Positions 24,859-33,314 of a stretch of 46,557 nt of DNA are shown piece after piece. The DNA is taken from contig JAGLEB010000055.1 in the NCBI GenBank assembly GCA_023145275.1, positions 1 through 46,557 of the forward strand, read 5' to 3'. The position numbers were made by a program, and so were the translations under genes. Origin of the DNA: Flavobacteriales bacterium (GTDB taxonomy: Bacteria; Bacteroidota; Bacteroidia; Flavobacteriales; JADGDT01). How positions within the stretch are numbered: the first letter of the stretch is position 1; each line of letters begins with the position of its first letter. The notes below the pieces were generated by a model that saw only the letters and a list, made by a program, of their open reading frames with translations, was not told the origin of the DNA and did no database searches.

Positions 24859-25875
24859 TTATAATCTATATCTAGCCTGTGCAGTTACCGAGATGTCACT
24901 AAAGATTTTTTCTTTATATTTTAAATATCCTACAATTGCAATCATTGCTGCATTATCAGTTGTGAATTCAAATTTTGGAATATGAGATTTCCATTGCCAA
25001 TCTTTTTCAGCCCTTCTAAAACGCTCTCTAATCTCGCTATTTGCAGAAACTCCACCAGCAATAGCAACCTCTTTTATCCCCGTATTTTTTACAGCATTTT
25101 TTAGTTTATCCATTAAAATCTCTGCGATAGTAAATTGTATCGATGCACACAAGTCATATAAATTCTCCTTTACAAAGTCAGGGTTTTCCTTTTCCTGTTT
25201 CTGAATAAAATAAAGAATATTTGTTTTTAGACCGCTAAAACTAAAGTTATAGGCATCAACTCGAGGTTTTGTGAATTTAAATGCTTTCGGATTACCCATT
25301 TTAGCATACTTGTCAATTAATGGTCCTCCAGGGTAGGGAAGTCCAAGAATTTTAGCACTTTTATCAAAAGCTTCTCCAGCAGCATCATCTATAGTCTCGC
25401 CAAGTACCTCCATCTCAAAATAATTAGAAACTTTCACAATCTGTGTGTGACCTCCAGAAATAACCAAGGTTAAAAATGGAAATTCGGGATTTGTCATATC
25501 TCCATCTTGAATAAAGTTTGCCAATATGTGGCCTTGCATATGATTAACCTCGATTAATGGAATGTCTAAAGACATGGATAGTGACTTTGCAAATGACGTT
25601 CCTACTAACAGCGAGCCCATTAAACCAGGACCTCTAGTAAATGCAATAGCACTAATAGCTGACTTTTTAATTCCCGATTTCTTTATTGCCGCATCTACAA
25701 CAGGTATGATGTTCTGTTGATGAGCCCTAGAAGCTAGCTCAGGTACAACACCTCCATATTCTTCATGGATTTTTTGTGTAGCTACAATGTTTGAAAGAAT
25801 CTTCCCGTTATGTATGATAGAGGCACTCGTGTCGTCACAAGAAGTCTCAATACCAAGTATATAAATATCGTCCAA
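24859..25875 (-). CDS. tsaD: tRNA N6-adenosine threonylcarbamoyltransferase subunit TsaD
   Basis: TsaD transfers the threonylcarbamoyl group to A37 of ANN-decoding tRNAs, with TsaB and TsaE. Landmarks: ILGIETSCDDTSAS at the N-terminus, metal-binding HMQGH, LVISGGHTQIV, GEAFDKSAKILGLPYPGG and AIAGGVSANSEIRERF. The reading frame is open to an ATG at 25962, but that adds 29 residues with no counterpart in the family. TTG at 25873-25875 gives 338 residues beginning (M)DDIYILGIETSCDD, the usual TsaD length; GTG at 25896 is an alternative. The gene is divergent from tamB. Confidence 0.93.
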   Translation of the reverse strand: MDDIYILGIETSCDDTSASIIHNGKILSNIVATQKIHEEYGGVVPELASRAHQQNIIPVVDAAIKKSGIKKSAISAIAFTRGPGLMGSLLVGTSFAKSLSMSLDIPLIEVNHMQGHILANFIQDGDMTNPEFPFLTLVISGGHTQIVKVSNYFEMEVLGETIDDAAGEAFDKSAKILGLPYPGGPLIDKYAKMGNPKAFKFTKPRVDAYNFSFSGLKTNILYFIQKQEKENPDFVKENLYDLCASIQFTIAEILMDKLKNAVKNTGIKEVAIAGGVSANSEIRERFRRAEKDWQWKSHIPKFEFTTDNAAMIAIVGYLKYKEKIFSDISVTAQARYRL

Positions 25876-26022
25876 TTTAGTATTAATTTTTGGCACAAAA
25901 TATGTGCAGTTAAGTTGATAAAATATAATTTCGACTGTTATACATTTATTGACAAAGATCAAAGTGAAATGCGATAGATTGTCAAGTAAATCTAGTATCT
26001 TGCTCGGTCTAATTGCAAATTA

Positions 26023-29000
26023 ATAAAAAAGATTACTATCAAAAGATTTAGAGAAATAATACTACGTATATCGCTTGTTGTTTTAGCGATATTTCTACTG
26101 ATATCTTTTGTATTAAGTTTATCTCCTGTCCAAACAAGAATCGCAAGTTTTATCACTACAAAAGTAAACAAAACTTATGGTACTCACATGTCTATTTCGA
26201 AAGTTGACTTATCTGTTTTTGGGAAAGTTAATTTTGAAGGATTGTCTTTGCTTGATTATAAGCTAGATACGATGCTAGATGTGTCGAGTTTGAGAGGTAA
26301 TCTCGACAGGCTTGACTTAGTAGGAGGAATAGTTAAAGTAGATGATTTATTTTTGATTAACCCATACGTAAGTGTTAAAATTTATGATACAGATACTATT
26401 TCTAATTTCGATATTTTTTTAAATAAGCTAAAAGTTAAAAAGGATACTATTAAAAAAGAAAAAACATTCGATTTTAAATCTGCAGGTATCAACGTTAAAA
26501 ATTTATCATTCAAATATGAAGATCAAAGGGCTAAGCGAAAACAAAAATTCGATATATCAAATTTGGATCTTGTAGTTAATAGTATTCAAGTCAACCCTAC
26601 AGATGTTAGATTTAATATTAACGAATTAAGTTTTTTATTATCTAATGGCTTTAATTTAAAGAAGTTTAAGGGCGACTTTACTTATAGTGCAACAAATATA
26701 TTAATTGAAAATATTGAGCTAAAAACTCCAAATTCTAGTATTTATTCTGACTTGAGGATTGATTATCCATCGATAGATCACATTGTGAAAAAATCGCCAG
26801 ATGTAAAACTAGATTTTGAAATAAGATATTCTGAAATTGGCTTAAAGGATATTGGAATGTTCGTCAAGGGTATTGATACCGATGATGAAGTTAAGGTATC
26901 AATGAAGGCAAATGGGAATGTTGATAAATTGATTGTTTCAGAAATTAAGCTTAAAACAGCTAACAAAACTGAGTTAGTGGCTAAAATGGACTTGAGGAAT
27001 ATTTTGTCGAGGGATAATTTTACATATTTCTTAGATATTTATAAGCTCAGCTCAAATTATGGAGATCTAATAGATTTACTTCCCCCAAAGATTGAAAAAA
27101 GTGTGCCTAGCATTATTGAAAAGCTGGGTAATTTCGACTTGACCGGTAAAACTACTTTTAAATATAAGCAAATCAAAACTGACATATTATTTGATTCTGA
27201 GGTAGGGAAACTTTTGAGCCAATTGGAAGTAACTAGCAAAAGTACGATTGAAGAGGCATCGTATAAGGGCGAAATTACTGTAGAGGATTTTGATATGCGT
27301 GAGTTTCTTGAAAATGAACGACTCGGTTTTGCTTCATTATCTGTTAAGGTAGATGGTAGTGGTTTTTCTTTAGAAAAGCTTGATACTTTCATCGAAGGAA
27401 AAGTGACGAGTTTTCATTATAATGGTTATGAATACAATAATATTGAGGTTGATGGAAATGTTAGTAATGAGCTTTTTGTTGGTAATCTAGATATAAAAGA
27501 TGAAAATATAGAACTTTCTTTTAATGGGCTAGTTGATGTAGGGGCTAATATACCAAAGTATAAATTTGATGTATTTATTGATAAGGCTGATCTTGTAAAA
27601 ACGAACATTTTTACAAGAGATAGTATCGCATTTTTAGAGGGAACGGTGAGTATAGATCTTGAAGGGAAAACTGTTGATGATATTGTTGGTAGTATTGAAT
27701 TAGATAATTTCGTTTATCAAAATGAAAATGATTTATATTATTTCGATAGATTTAATATCACTTCAGAAAAGAAAGATCTGTATCATACAATCAGCGTATC
27801 TTCAAGTGATATAGTTGATGGTGAAATTGAAGGTGAATTTTATTTTGGGGATATAATAAATGTATTCGAAAATGCTATTGGAAGTAACTTTAAAAACTAT
27901 GAACCAAAAAAAGTTAGAGGTAATCAAAATCTAGAATTTGATATATCTATAAAAAATAAGATAATAGATATTTTTGTACCTAGTCTTCGGCTTTACTCAG
28001 GTACAAAGATTGTTGGGAGCATAGACTCCGAATCTAATCGTTTAAAACTTAAATTTGACTCCCCAGGAATAAAGCTTAATGATATTAAGGCAGACTCTAT
28101 TACTCTTTGGGTCGACAATCAAAGTGATTTCTTTAATACTTTATTAAAAGTAAAAGAGATTGATAATGGAAAGTATTCAATACATGATCTAAATCTTGCT
28201 TTGGTTAATGACGTGGATTCAATTATGTTAACTGCGAAATTTGTTGGGGGTGACTCTCTTACTGAGAGTTATGATATTAATGCATATCAAACAATGAGCA
28301 AAAGTGATGAACTCGTTTTTGGATTGCTTAATTCTAAGCTGACTATATTAGATCATGATTGGATAATAAACCCAAACAATAACAAAAGGAATAAGTTTAT
28401 TCTTGATACTAAAACAAAGGATTTCAAAATTGACTCTATAAGTATAGCAAGTGGTTTGCAAAAGATACTGTTGGGAGGAATAAAAGAAGGTGAAGATCAA
28501 AAATATTATGTGAATATCGATGATATAGATATTGAAGAGTTCATAAAAGAGAACTCTAAGATTAATCCTAAAGGAAAAGTGAATGCAGATTTAACTATCG
28601 AGTTTTCAGGGAAAACTATTAAGCCAGTGGCAAATATAAAAATAGATAGCTTAATGTTGGATTCTCATTTTATGGGAGACTTAAAAGTTGGAATGCAGAG
28701 TGATGAGGATAATGGAGTGTATAAAACATCTGTTCTCTTGTATAGGCACGACATAGAAACTTTAAATGCAGATGGGATTGTTGACCTATCTAGAGAAATA
28801 CCTAGTTTAGATATAGATGTGAATTTAGATAAATTGAAGCTAGATTTTATTAATGTTTTTACAAAGAAGCTGTTTAGTGATATTGGTGGCTATGCTTCAG
28901 GAGATGTTAATGTTTCAGGTCCATTAAAAAACCCTGATTTGAATGGCTTTTTAGATATGAAACGTGTGAGTATTGGAGTTGATTATCTCGGAGTAGGGTT

Positions 29001-30507
29001 TAATATGGAAGGTTCTCAGCATGTAACAGTAAAAGATCACTTAATTACTATTCCTTCTCTAACAATTAGAGATAGTGAGAAAGGTACAAAAGGTACTCTT
29101 GTGGGGACAATTAAGAATTATGATAATTACAAACATTGGGATCTTGACTTGAGTCTTAGTGGCAATAAACTTCTTGTTCTTAATACTACTGAAGATGAAA
29201 ATCCGCTTTACTATGGGACCGTGTATACTTCAGGTAATTTTAGCATTAAAGGTCCAACATCTAGTTTGAAATTTGATATTTCAGCAAGAACAGAAAAAGG
29301 GACAGTTTTTTCTATCCCCTTACAAAATAGTAGAACTGTTGCCGAGAGTGATTTTATACATTTTATTCCTCCAACAAAGTACCTTACAGAAAAGGAGATA
29401 GAAGAACTCGAAGAGGAGAGTGTAAGGGAGTATGAAGTAGATTTATTTAGGGGAATGGATCTGACATTTAATCTTGAAGTTACTCCTGATGCAGTAGTTG
29501 AGATTGTCTTGGACGAACAAGTTGGAGATGTAATGAAGGGTAGGGGAAATGGTGTTTTTAAACTTGATATTGATACTAAAGGGGATTTTACTATGAACGG
29601 GACTTACATCATTACAGATGGGGAGTACTTATTTACCATGCAGAACCTGATAAATAAAAAATTTAAGGTAAAGCAAGGAGGTACTATCGTTTGGAATGGT
29701 TCCCCAACCGATGCTATTCTTAATATGGAGGCTGTTTATAAAACAAAAACTCAGGTTGCCTCGTATTTAGATTATGCTCAAGGTGAAAGTTATAATAAGC
29801 TTTTGGTTAATTTGATACTCAAATTGGATGGTCCATTGATGAAACCCGATATCTCCTTTGATATAAAAATGCCAGATGCTGAAGCTAGTTTGCAGTCGCA
29901 GCTTGAGATGAAATTAAATGAAAGTGAAGAAGAGCGCAGTAGACAGTTTATTATGCTTATAACTCTAAACTCATTTGCATCTTCTACAACAGATATCTCA
30001 ATTGGGGGGAGCGTTGCTAGTAGTACAGCTGAATTGGTAGCTAATCAGCTTTCTAATATTGCTTCTGGAATTAGCGATAAGTTTGATGTAAATGTTAGTT
30101 ATACTACGGGGAGTGCCACTTCAGATATTAATAGTCTTAGAGAAGATTCTGATGAGTTGGAAGTAGGCTTGTCAAGTCAGTTATTTGACGATAGAGTTAC
30201 CGTGAATGGTAATGTTGGAGTGCCAGTTGGTAGTAGTCAGTCGTCTATAGTAGGAGATGTAGAAATATTAGTGAATATCACTAAAGATGGTAGATATAAG
30301 GGGAAGGTGTTTACGCGGCAGAATGTTGTGACTGATTTATTTGAAAGTGAAGGGTATACGCAGGGCATAGGTATATCATATCAAACCAATTTTGATACTT
30401 TCAAAGAGTTTTTAGATAACTTATTTAGACGTAATGTAAAAAACACTGAAGAGAAGTTGCCTAGCTTAGAATTAGAACAAGACACTACAACAGTGAAATT
30501 TAAATAA
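26023..30507 (+). CDS. tamB: TamB-like translocation/assembly module protein (DUF490), non-ATG start
   Basis: About 1494 residues in Bacteroidota TamB form: an N-terminal membrane anchor, a very long repetitive beta-rich AsmA/TamB domain and a C-terminal DUF490 region (about the last 400 residues; GDVMKGRGNGVFKLDIDTKG, ITDGEYLFTMQNLINKKF). TamB spans the periplasm and is implicated in outer-membrane protein assembly and phospholipid transport. The first ATG (26188) would lack the anchor. The frame is open from 25996 and encodes KKITIKRFREII, then a hydrophobic helix LRISLVVLAIFLLISFVLSL, then SPVQTRIASF, a typical TamB N-terminus. No ATG, GTG or TTG lies in that stretch; ATA at 26023 or ATT at 26032 are the likeliest starts, or a sequence change has removed one. 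Divergent from tsaD. No tamA beside it. Confidence 0.88.
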   Translation: MKKITIKRFREIILRISLVVLAIFLLISFVLSLSPVQTRIASFITTKVNKTYGTHMSISKVDLSVFGKVNFEGLSLLDYKLDTMLDVSSLRGNLDRLDLVGGIVKVDDLFLINPYVSVKIYDTDTISNFDIFLNKLKVKKDTIKKEKTFDFKSAGINVKNLSFKYEDQRAKRKQKFDISNLDLVVNSIQVNPTDVRFNINELSFLLSNGFNLKKFKGDFTYSATNILIENIELKTPNSSIYSDLRIDYPSIDHIVKKSPDVKLDFEIRYSEIGLKDIGMFVKGIDTDDEVKVSMKANGNVDKLIVSEIKLKTANKTELVAKMDLRNILSRDNFTYFLDIYKLSSNYGDLIDLLPPKIEKSVPSIIEKLGNFDLTGKTTFKYKQIKTDILFDSEVGKLLSQLEVTSKSTIEEASYKGEITVEDFDMREFLENERLGFASLSVKVDGSGFSLEKLDTFIEGKVTSFHYNGYEYNNIEVDGNVSNELFVGNLDIKDENIELSFNGLVDVGANIPKYKFDVFIDKADLVKTNIFTRDSIAFLEGTVSIDLEGKTVDDIVGSIELDNFVYQNENDLYYFDRFNITSEKKDLYHTISVSSSDIVDGEIEGEFYFGDIINVFENAIGSNFKNYEPKKVRGNQNLEFDISIKNKIIDIFVPSLRLYSGTKIVGSIDSESNRLKLKFDSPGIKLNDIKADSITLWVDNQSDFFNTLLKVKEIDNGKYSIHDLNLALVNDVDSIMLTAKFVGGDSLTESYDINAYQTMSKSDELVFGLLNSKLTILDHDWIINPNNNKRNKFILDTKTKDFKIDSISIASGLQKILLGGIKEGEDQKYYVNIDDIDIEEFIKENSKINPKGKVNADLTIEFSGKTIKPVANIKIDSLMLDSHFMGDLKVGMQSDEDNGVYKTSVLLYRHDIETLNADGIVDLSREIPSLDIDVNLDKLKLDFINVFTKKLFSDIGGYASGDVNVSGPLKNPDLNGFLDMKRVSIGVDYLGVGFNMEGSQHVTVKDHLITIPSLTIRDSEKGTKGTLVGTIKNYDNYKHWDLDLSLSGNKLLVLNTTEDENPLYYGTVYTSGNFSIKGPTSSLKFDISARTEKGTVFSIPLQNSRTVAESDFIHFIPPTKYLTEKEIEELEEESVREYEVDLFRGMDLTFNLEVTPDAVVEIVLDEQVGDVMKGRGNGVFKLDIDTKGDFTMNGTYIITDGEYLFTMQNLINKKFKVKQGGTIVWNGSPTDAILNMEAVYKTKTQVASYLDYAQGESYNKLLVNLILKLDGPLMKPDISFDIKMPDAEASLQSQLEMKLNESEEERSRQFIMLITLNSFASSTTDISIGGSVASSTAELVANQLSNIASGISDKFDVNVSYTTGSATSDINSLREDSDELEVGLSSQLFDDRVTVNGNVGVPVGSSQSSIVGDVEILVNITKDGRYKGKVFTRQNVVTDLFESEGYTQGIGISYQTNFDTFKEFLDNLFRRNVKNTEEKLPSLELEQDTTTVKFK

Positions 30508-30670
30508 TGTTGAAAGCTTAAAAATTACTGTTTAATTCTGTATACTTTAAATCTTAATATGAGTAACTTGGCATAGCAAAAAAAAAGTATTGAAAAGTAA
30601 ATCTTTTTAGTGTATTAATATTTAACAACGCTAGATTCTTTTAGTAGAATTTGCGATAAATTTTTTAATA

Positions 30671-31603
30671 ATGAAATTCGATAGAATATATAAACTAGAG
30701 GAAATAGCTAATATTATTGGAACGGAGTTTGTTGGAGATTCTAACTTTGAAGTTCATGGGATGAATGAAATCCACGTTGTAGAGACTGGAGATATCGTTT
30801 TTGTAGATCATCCGAAGTATTATAATAAAGCGCTAGAGTCGGCAGCAACAATTGTATTAATAAATAAAAAAGTAGCTTGTCCTGAAGGAAAAGCTCTGTT
30901 GATATCAGACGATCCATTTAGAGATTTCAATAAACTAACAAACAAGTTCAATCCTTTTATAGCTTCGTCATCTGCTGTTGCAGAAAGTGCTGTTATTGGA
31001 GAAGGTAGTGTTATTCAGCCTGGTGCCGTTATTGGCGAGAATGTGAAGATTGGAAAAAACTGTATTATTCACCCTAATGTTACCATTTATAAGAATGCTG
31101 TTATCGGAAATAATGTAATTATTCATGCAAATACAGTATTAGGGGGCGATGCTTTTTATTATAAGAGACGTCCTGAAGGGTATGATAGGTTGCTTTCCGG
31201 TGGGAATGTTGTTCTTGAAGATAATGTAGAAATTGGTTCTTCGTGTACTATTGATAGAGGTGTATCTGGATCTACGACTATAAAATTTGGAACAAAAATT
31301 GATAATAGTGTTCAAATTGGTCATGATACTGTTATTGGTAAACATTGCTTAATAGCTTCACAGACGGGTATTGCAGGAGCAAATGTGATAGAAGATGAAG
31401 TTACTATGTGGGGGCAAGTAGGTATTACTAGTGGAGTAACTATCGCAAAGAAAACCGTTATTTTAGCACAATCGGGAATAACAAAGTCTACTGTTGCTGG
31501 TACAAGTTATTTCGGATCACCTGCTGTTGAAGTAAGAAAAGGTTATAGGGAGTTAGCCGCTTTAAGAGACTTACCGAATTTTATTAAAAACGCTAAAAAA
31601 TAA
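30671..31603 (+). CDS. LpxD-like UDP-3-O-acylglucosamine N-acyltransferase family protein
   Basis: 310 residues: an N-terminal LpxD-type nucleotide-binding domain (about 1-95; YKLEEIANIIG, GDIVFVDHPKYYNKAL) and a left-handed beta-helix of hexapeptide repeats (about 105-270). VEIGSSCTIDRG and the catalytic-type histidine in VQIGHDTVIG match LpxD, which adds the second acyl chain in lipid A synthesis. It is shorter than many LpxD proteins (about 340) and may be a paralogue. Other lpx genes, normally clustered with true lpxD, are absent here; the neighbours are tamB and sucD. The family is sure, the exact substrate less so. Confidence 0.85.
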   Translation: MKFDRIYKLEEIANIIGTEFVGDSNFEVHGMNEIHVVETGDIVFVDHPKYYNKALESAATIVLINKKVACPEGKALLISDDPFRDFNKLTNKFNPFIASSSAVAESAVIGEGSVIQPGAVIGENVKIGKNCIIHPNVTIYKNAVIGNNVIIHANTVLGGDAFYYKRRPEGYDRLLSGGNVVLEDNVEIGSSCTIDRGVSGSTTIKFGTKIDNSVQIGHDTVIGKHCLIASQTGIAGANVIEDEVTMWGQVGITSGVTIAKKTVILAQSGITKSTVAGTSYFGSPAVEVRKGYRELAALRDLPNFIKNAKK

Positions 31604-31687
31604 AAGGGCTTAATATTTAGCAATATTTAAACATGATATTATTCATGTAATATTGCTCTAAGTTGAGTAAAAAAACATATATAAATA

Positions 31688-31718
31688 TTTGTATGCGAAT
31701 GTAATAAATATACATTTG
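31688..31718 (+). promoter_or_regulatory. sucD promoter (TTTG, 19-bp spacer, TACATTTG)
   Basis: TTTG at 31688-31691 and TACATTTG at 31711-31718 are separated by exactly 19 bp, a full match to the Bacteroidota -33/-7 pattern. The leader to ATG 31762 is about 38 nt. Confidence 0.7.
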
Positions 31719-31761
31719 TATTAAACTATGTAGAACTATAAAATAACCATATACAGATCAA

Positions 31762-32640
31762 ATGAGTATTTTAGTAAATAAAGATTCGAAGGTCCTTGTA
31801 CAAGGATTTACAGGTGGAGAGGGAACTTTTCATGCTGGACAAATGATAGAATACGGAACCAATGTGGTTGGTGGAGTAACACCTGGAAAAGGTGGACAGA
31901 TTCACTTAGAAAAACCAGTTTTTAATACAGTTGCTGAGGCTGTAAAAGAAACATCTGCTGATGTTTCTATGATTCTAGTACCACCTCCATTTGCAGCTGA
32001 TGCAATTATGGAAGCTGCAGAGGCTGGAATAAAAGTAATCGTGTGTATTACTGAGGGAATTCCAACTAAAGACATGGTTACGGTAAAGGAGTATTTAGCC
32101 GATAAAGACAGTAGACTAATTGGACCAAACTGTCCTGGAATTATTACACCTGAAGGTGCAAAAGTTGGTATTATGCCAGGCTTTGTTTTCAAATCAGGAG
32201 AAATAGGTATTGTATCTAAATCAGGAACTCTTACTTATGAAGCTGCTGATCAAGTTGTTAAGGCTGGATTGGGTGTTTCTACTGCTATCGGAATTGGTGG
32301 AGATCCTATAATCGGAACTACTACAAAAGAGGCTGTAGAGATGTTTATGAACGATCCTAAAACTAAGGCTATCGTGATGATAGGTGAGATTGGTGGATCT
32401 ATGGAAGCCGAAGCTGCTGAATATGTTCGTGAACACGGAACAAAACCTGTTGTTGGGTTTATTGCAGGTCAAACAGCTCCAGTTGGTAGAACTATGGGAC
32501 ATGCAGGAGCAATTGTTGGAGGAAAGGATGATACTGCACAAGCTAAAATGGCTATTATGGCCGAGTGTGGAATACATGTAGTTGAGTCTCCGGCAGAGAT
32601 TGGTAAGAAAGTTGCTGAGGTTTTTTCAGTAAAAGCATAA
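31762..32640 (+). CDS. sucD: Succinyl-CoA synthetase alpha subunit
   Basis: 292 residues. The CoA-binding Rossmann domain starts [38 protein letters not shown] and the active-site phosphohistidine H247 in [10 protein letters not shown] are present. With the beta subunit it interconverts succinyl-CoA and succinate with ATP or GTP formation in the TCA cycle. sucC is not adjacent; the flanking genes are lpxD-like and dnaX. Its own promoter and terminator show a single-gene unit, so the beta subunit must be encoded elsewhere. Confidence 0.96.
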   Translation: MSILVNKDSKVLVQGFTGGEGTFHAGQMIEYGTNVVGGVTPGKGGQIHLEKPVFNTVAEAVKETSADVSMILVPPPFAADAIMEAAEAGIKVIVCITEGIPTKDMVTVKEYLADKDSRLIGPNCPGIITPEGAKVGIMPGFVFKSGEIGIVSKSGTLTYEAADQVVKAGLGVSTAIGIGGDPIIGTTTKEAVEMFMNDPKTKAIVMIGEIGGSMEAEAAEYVREHGTKPVVGFIAGQTAPVGRTMGHAGAIVGGKDDTAQAKMAIMAECGIHVVESPAEIGKKVAEVFSVKA

Positions 32641-32676
32641 TACGCTAATGTGGTCTAAAGACCTTAACGTGCTAAG

Positions 32677-32707
32677 CCTTCATTGTTTATTCAATGAAGG
32701 TTTTTTT
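32677..32707 (+). terminator. Intrinsic terminator of sucD
   Basis: CCTTCATTG (32677-32685) pairs with CAATGAAGG (32692-32700) around TTTATT, followed by seven T. The T-run reaches the stop codon of the convergent dnaX tau frame. Confidence 0.9.
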
Positions 32708-33314
32708 ATATAAGTTCTAATTGAAGTTTGGCGGTTAGCTTATCTAAAAGGGGATTTTTCTCAAGCATGAACATGTATTTTTCTTTGCTAGTAAATATCA
32801 ACTTTAAATTTTCGACTTCAGTGATATGTGTTCTAAATTTGATAGAATAGTTGTTGAGGTTTTCTCTAATGTATTGAATCATTTTATTGTCTTCGGAAAA
32901 CTGTGCTGAAAGAGTTTTATTTGGTACATCGAAGTGTATCGTGTTATCTTCTAGCCTTGGTTTATCAGCAACCATCGCAGAGTGTAAAAGCGTACTGCCT
33001 TGTTTCAAAAGTATCTCTGCATAGTTATTCCACAAAACAAGCATTTCTTCATATTTAAAAGAGTCTTTAGGCATGTTGCTGATATCCAGCTCACTTTCTT
33101 TGCCTTTCTTTTTCTTTTCTTCGAAATGGGAGCTTATAGAAAGAGATGTTTTTCTACCTCTTTGTTGGAAAGATGTAGTACTTCTTTTTACTGCAACTTC
33201 TTGCTCTACTTTAGCTGGCAGTTCTGCTGGTGCTTGAGGTTTTGGAGTAACAGTTACACTATCTTGAGTTACTGAAATTACAAAGCTTGGTGCTTTTATT
33301 GGGTATTTAAACTT
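32706..33314 (-). CDS. dnaX: dnaX tau-specific C-terminal part, in the -1 frame after the A10 tract
   Basis: Past the A-tract, the -1 frame stays open for about 200 codons without a stop. It encodes a flexible linker (VTPKPQAPAELPAKVEQEV), a basic patch and a final domain. That domain runs from about MPKDSFKYEEMLVLWNNYAE to the C-terminus LLDKLTAKLQLELI, and resembles the tau C-terminal domain that contacts the replicative polymerase. An ATG at 33074 lies in this frame but is internal, not a likely start. Joined to the upstream frame by one slip it gives a tau protein of about 560 residues. A single-base sequencing or assembly error in the homopolymer is the alternative explanation. Confidence 0.8.
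   Translation of the reverse strand, partial: KFKYPIKAPSFVISVTQDSVTVTPKPQAPAELPAKVEQEVAVKRSTTSFQQRGRKTSLSISSHFEEKKKKGKESELDISNMPKDSFKYEEMLVLWNNYAEILLKQGSTLLHSAMVADKPRLEDNTIHFDVPNKTLSAQFSEDNKMIQYIRENLNNYSIKFRTHITEVENLKLIFTSKEKYMFMLEKNPLLDKLTAKLQLELI

Noticed and set aside
32221..32581. Overlapping open frames inside sucD
   Set aside because: The sucD protein is complete and conserved across this region, including H247; the other frames are shadows.
33000..33074. Independent start of a separate small gene at ATG 33074
   Set aside because: The frame upstream of this ATG is already open and encodes a plausible dnaX linker back to the A10 tract, so the ATG is internal.
33000..33275. Plus-strand open frame of 91 codons over the dnaX tau region
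   Set aside because: It is antisense to the conserved tau linker and C-terminal domain and has no promoter box.
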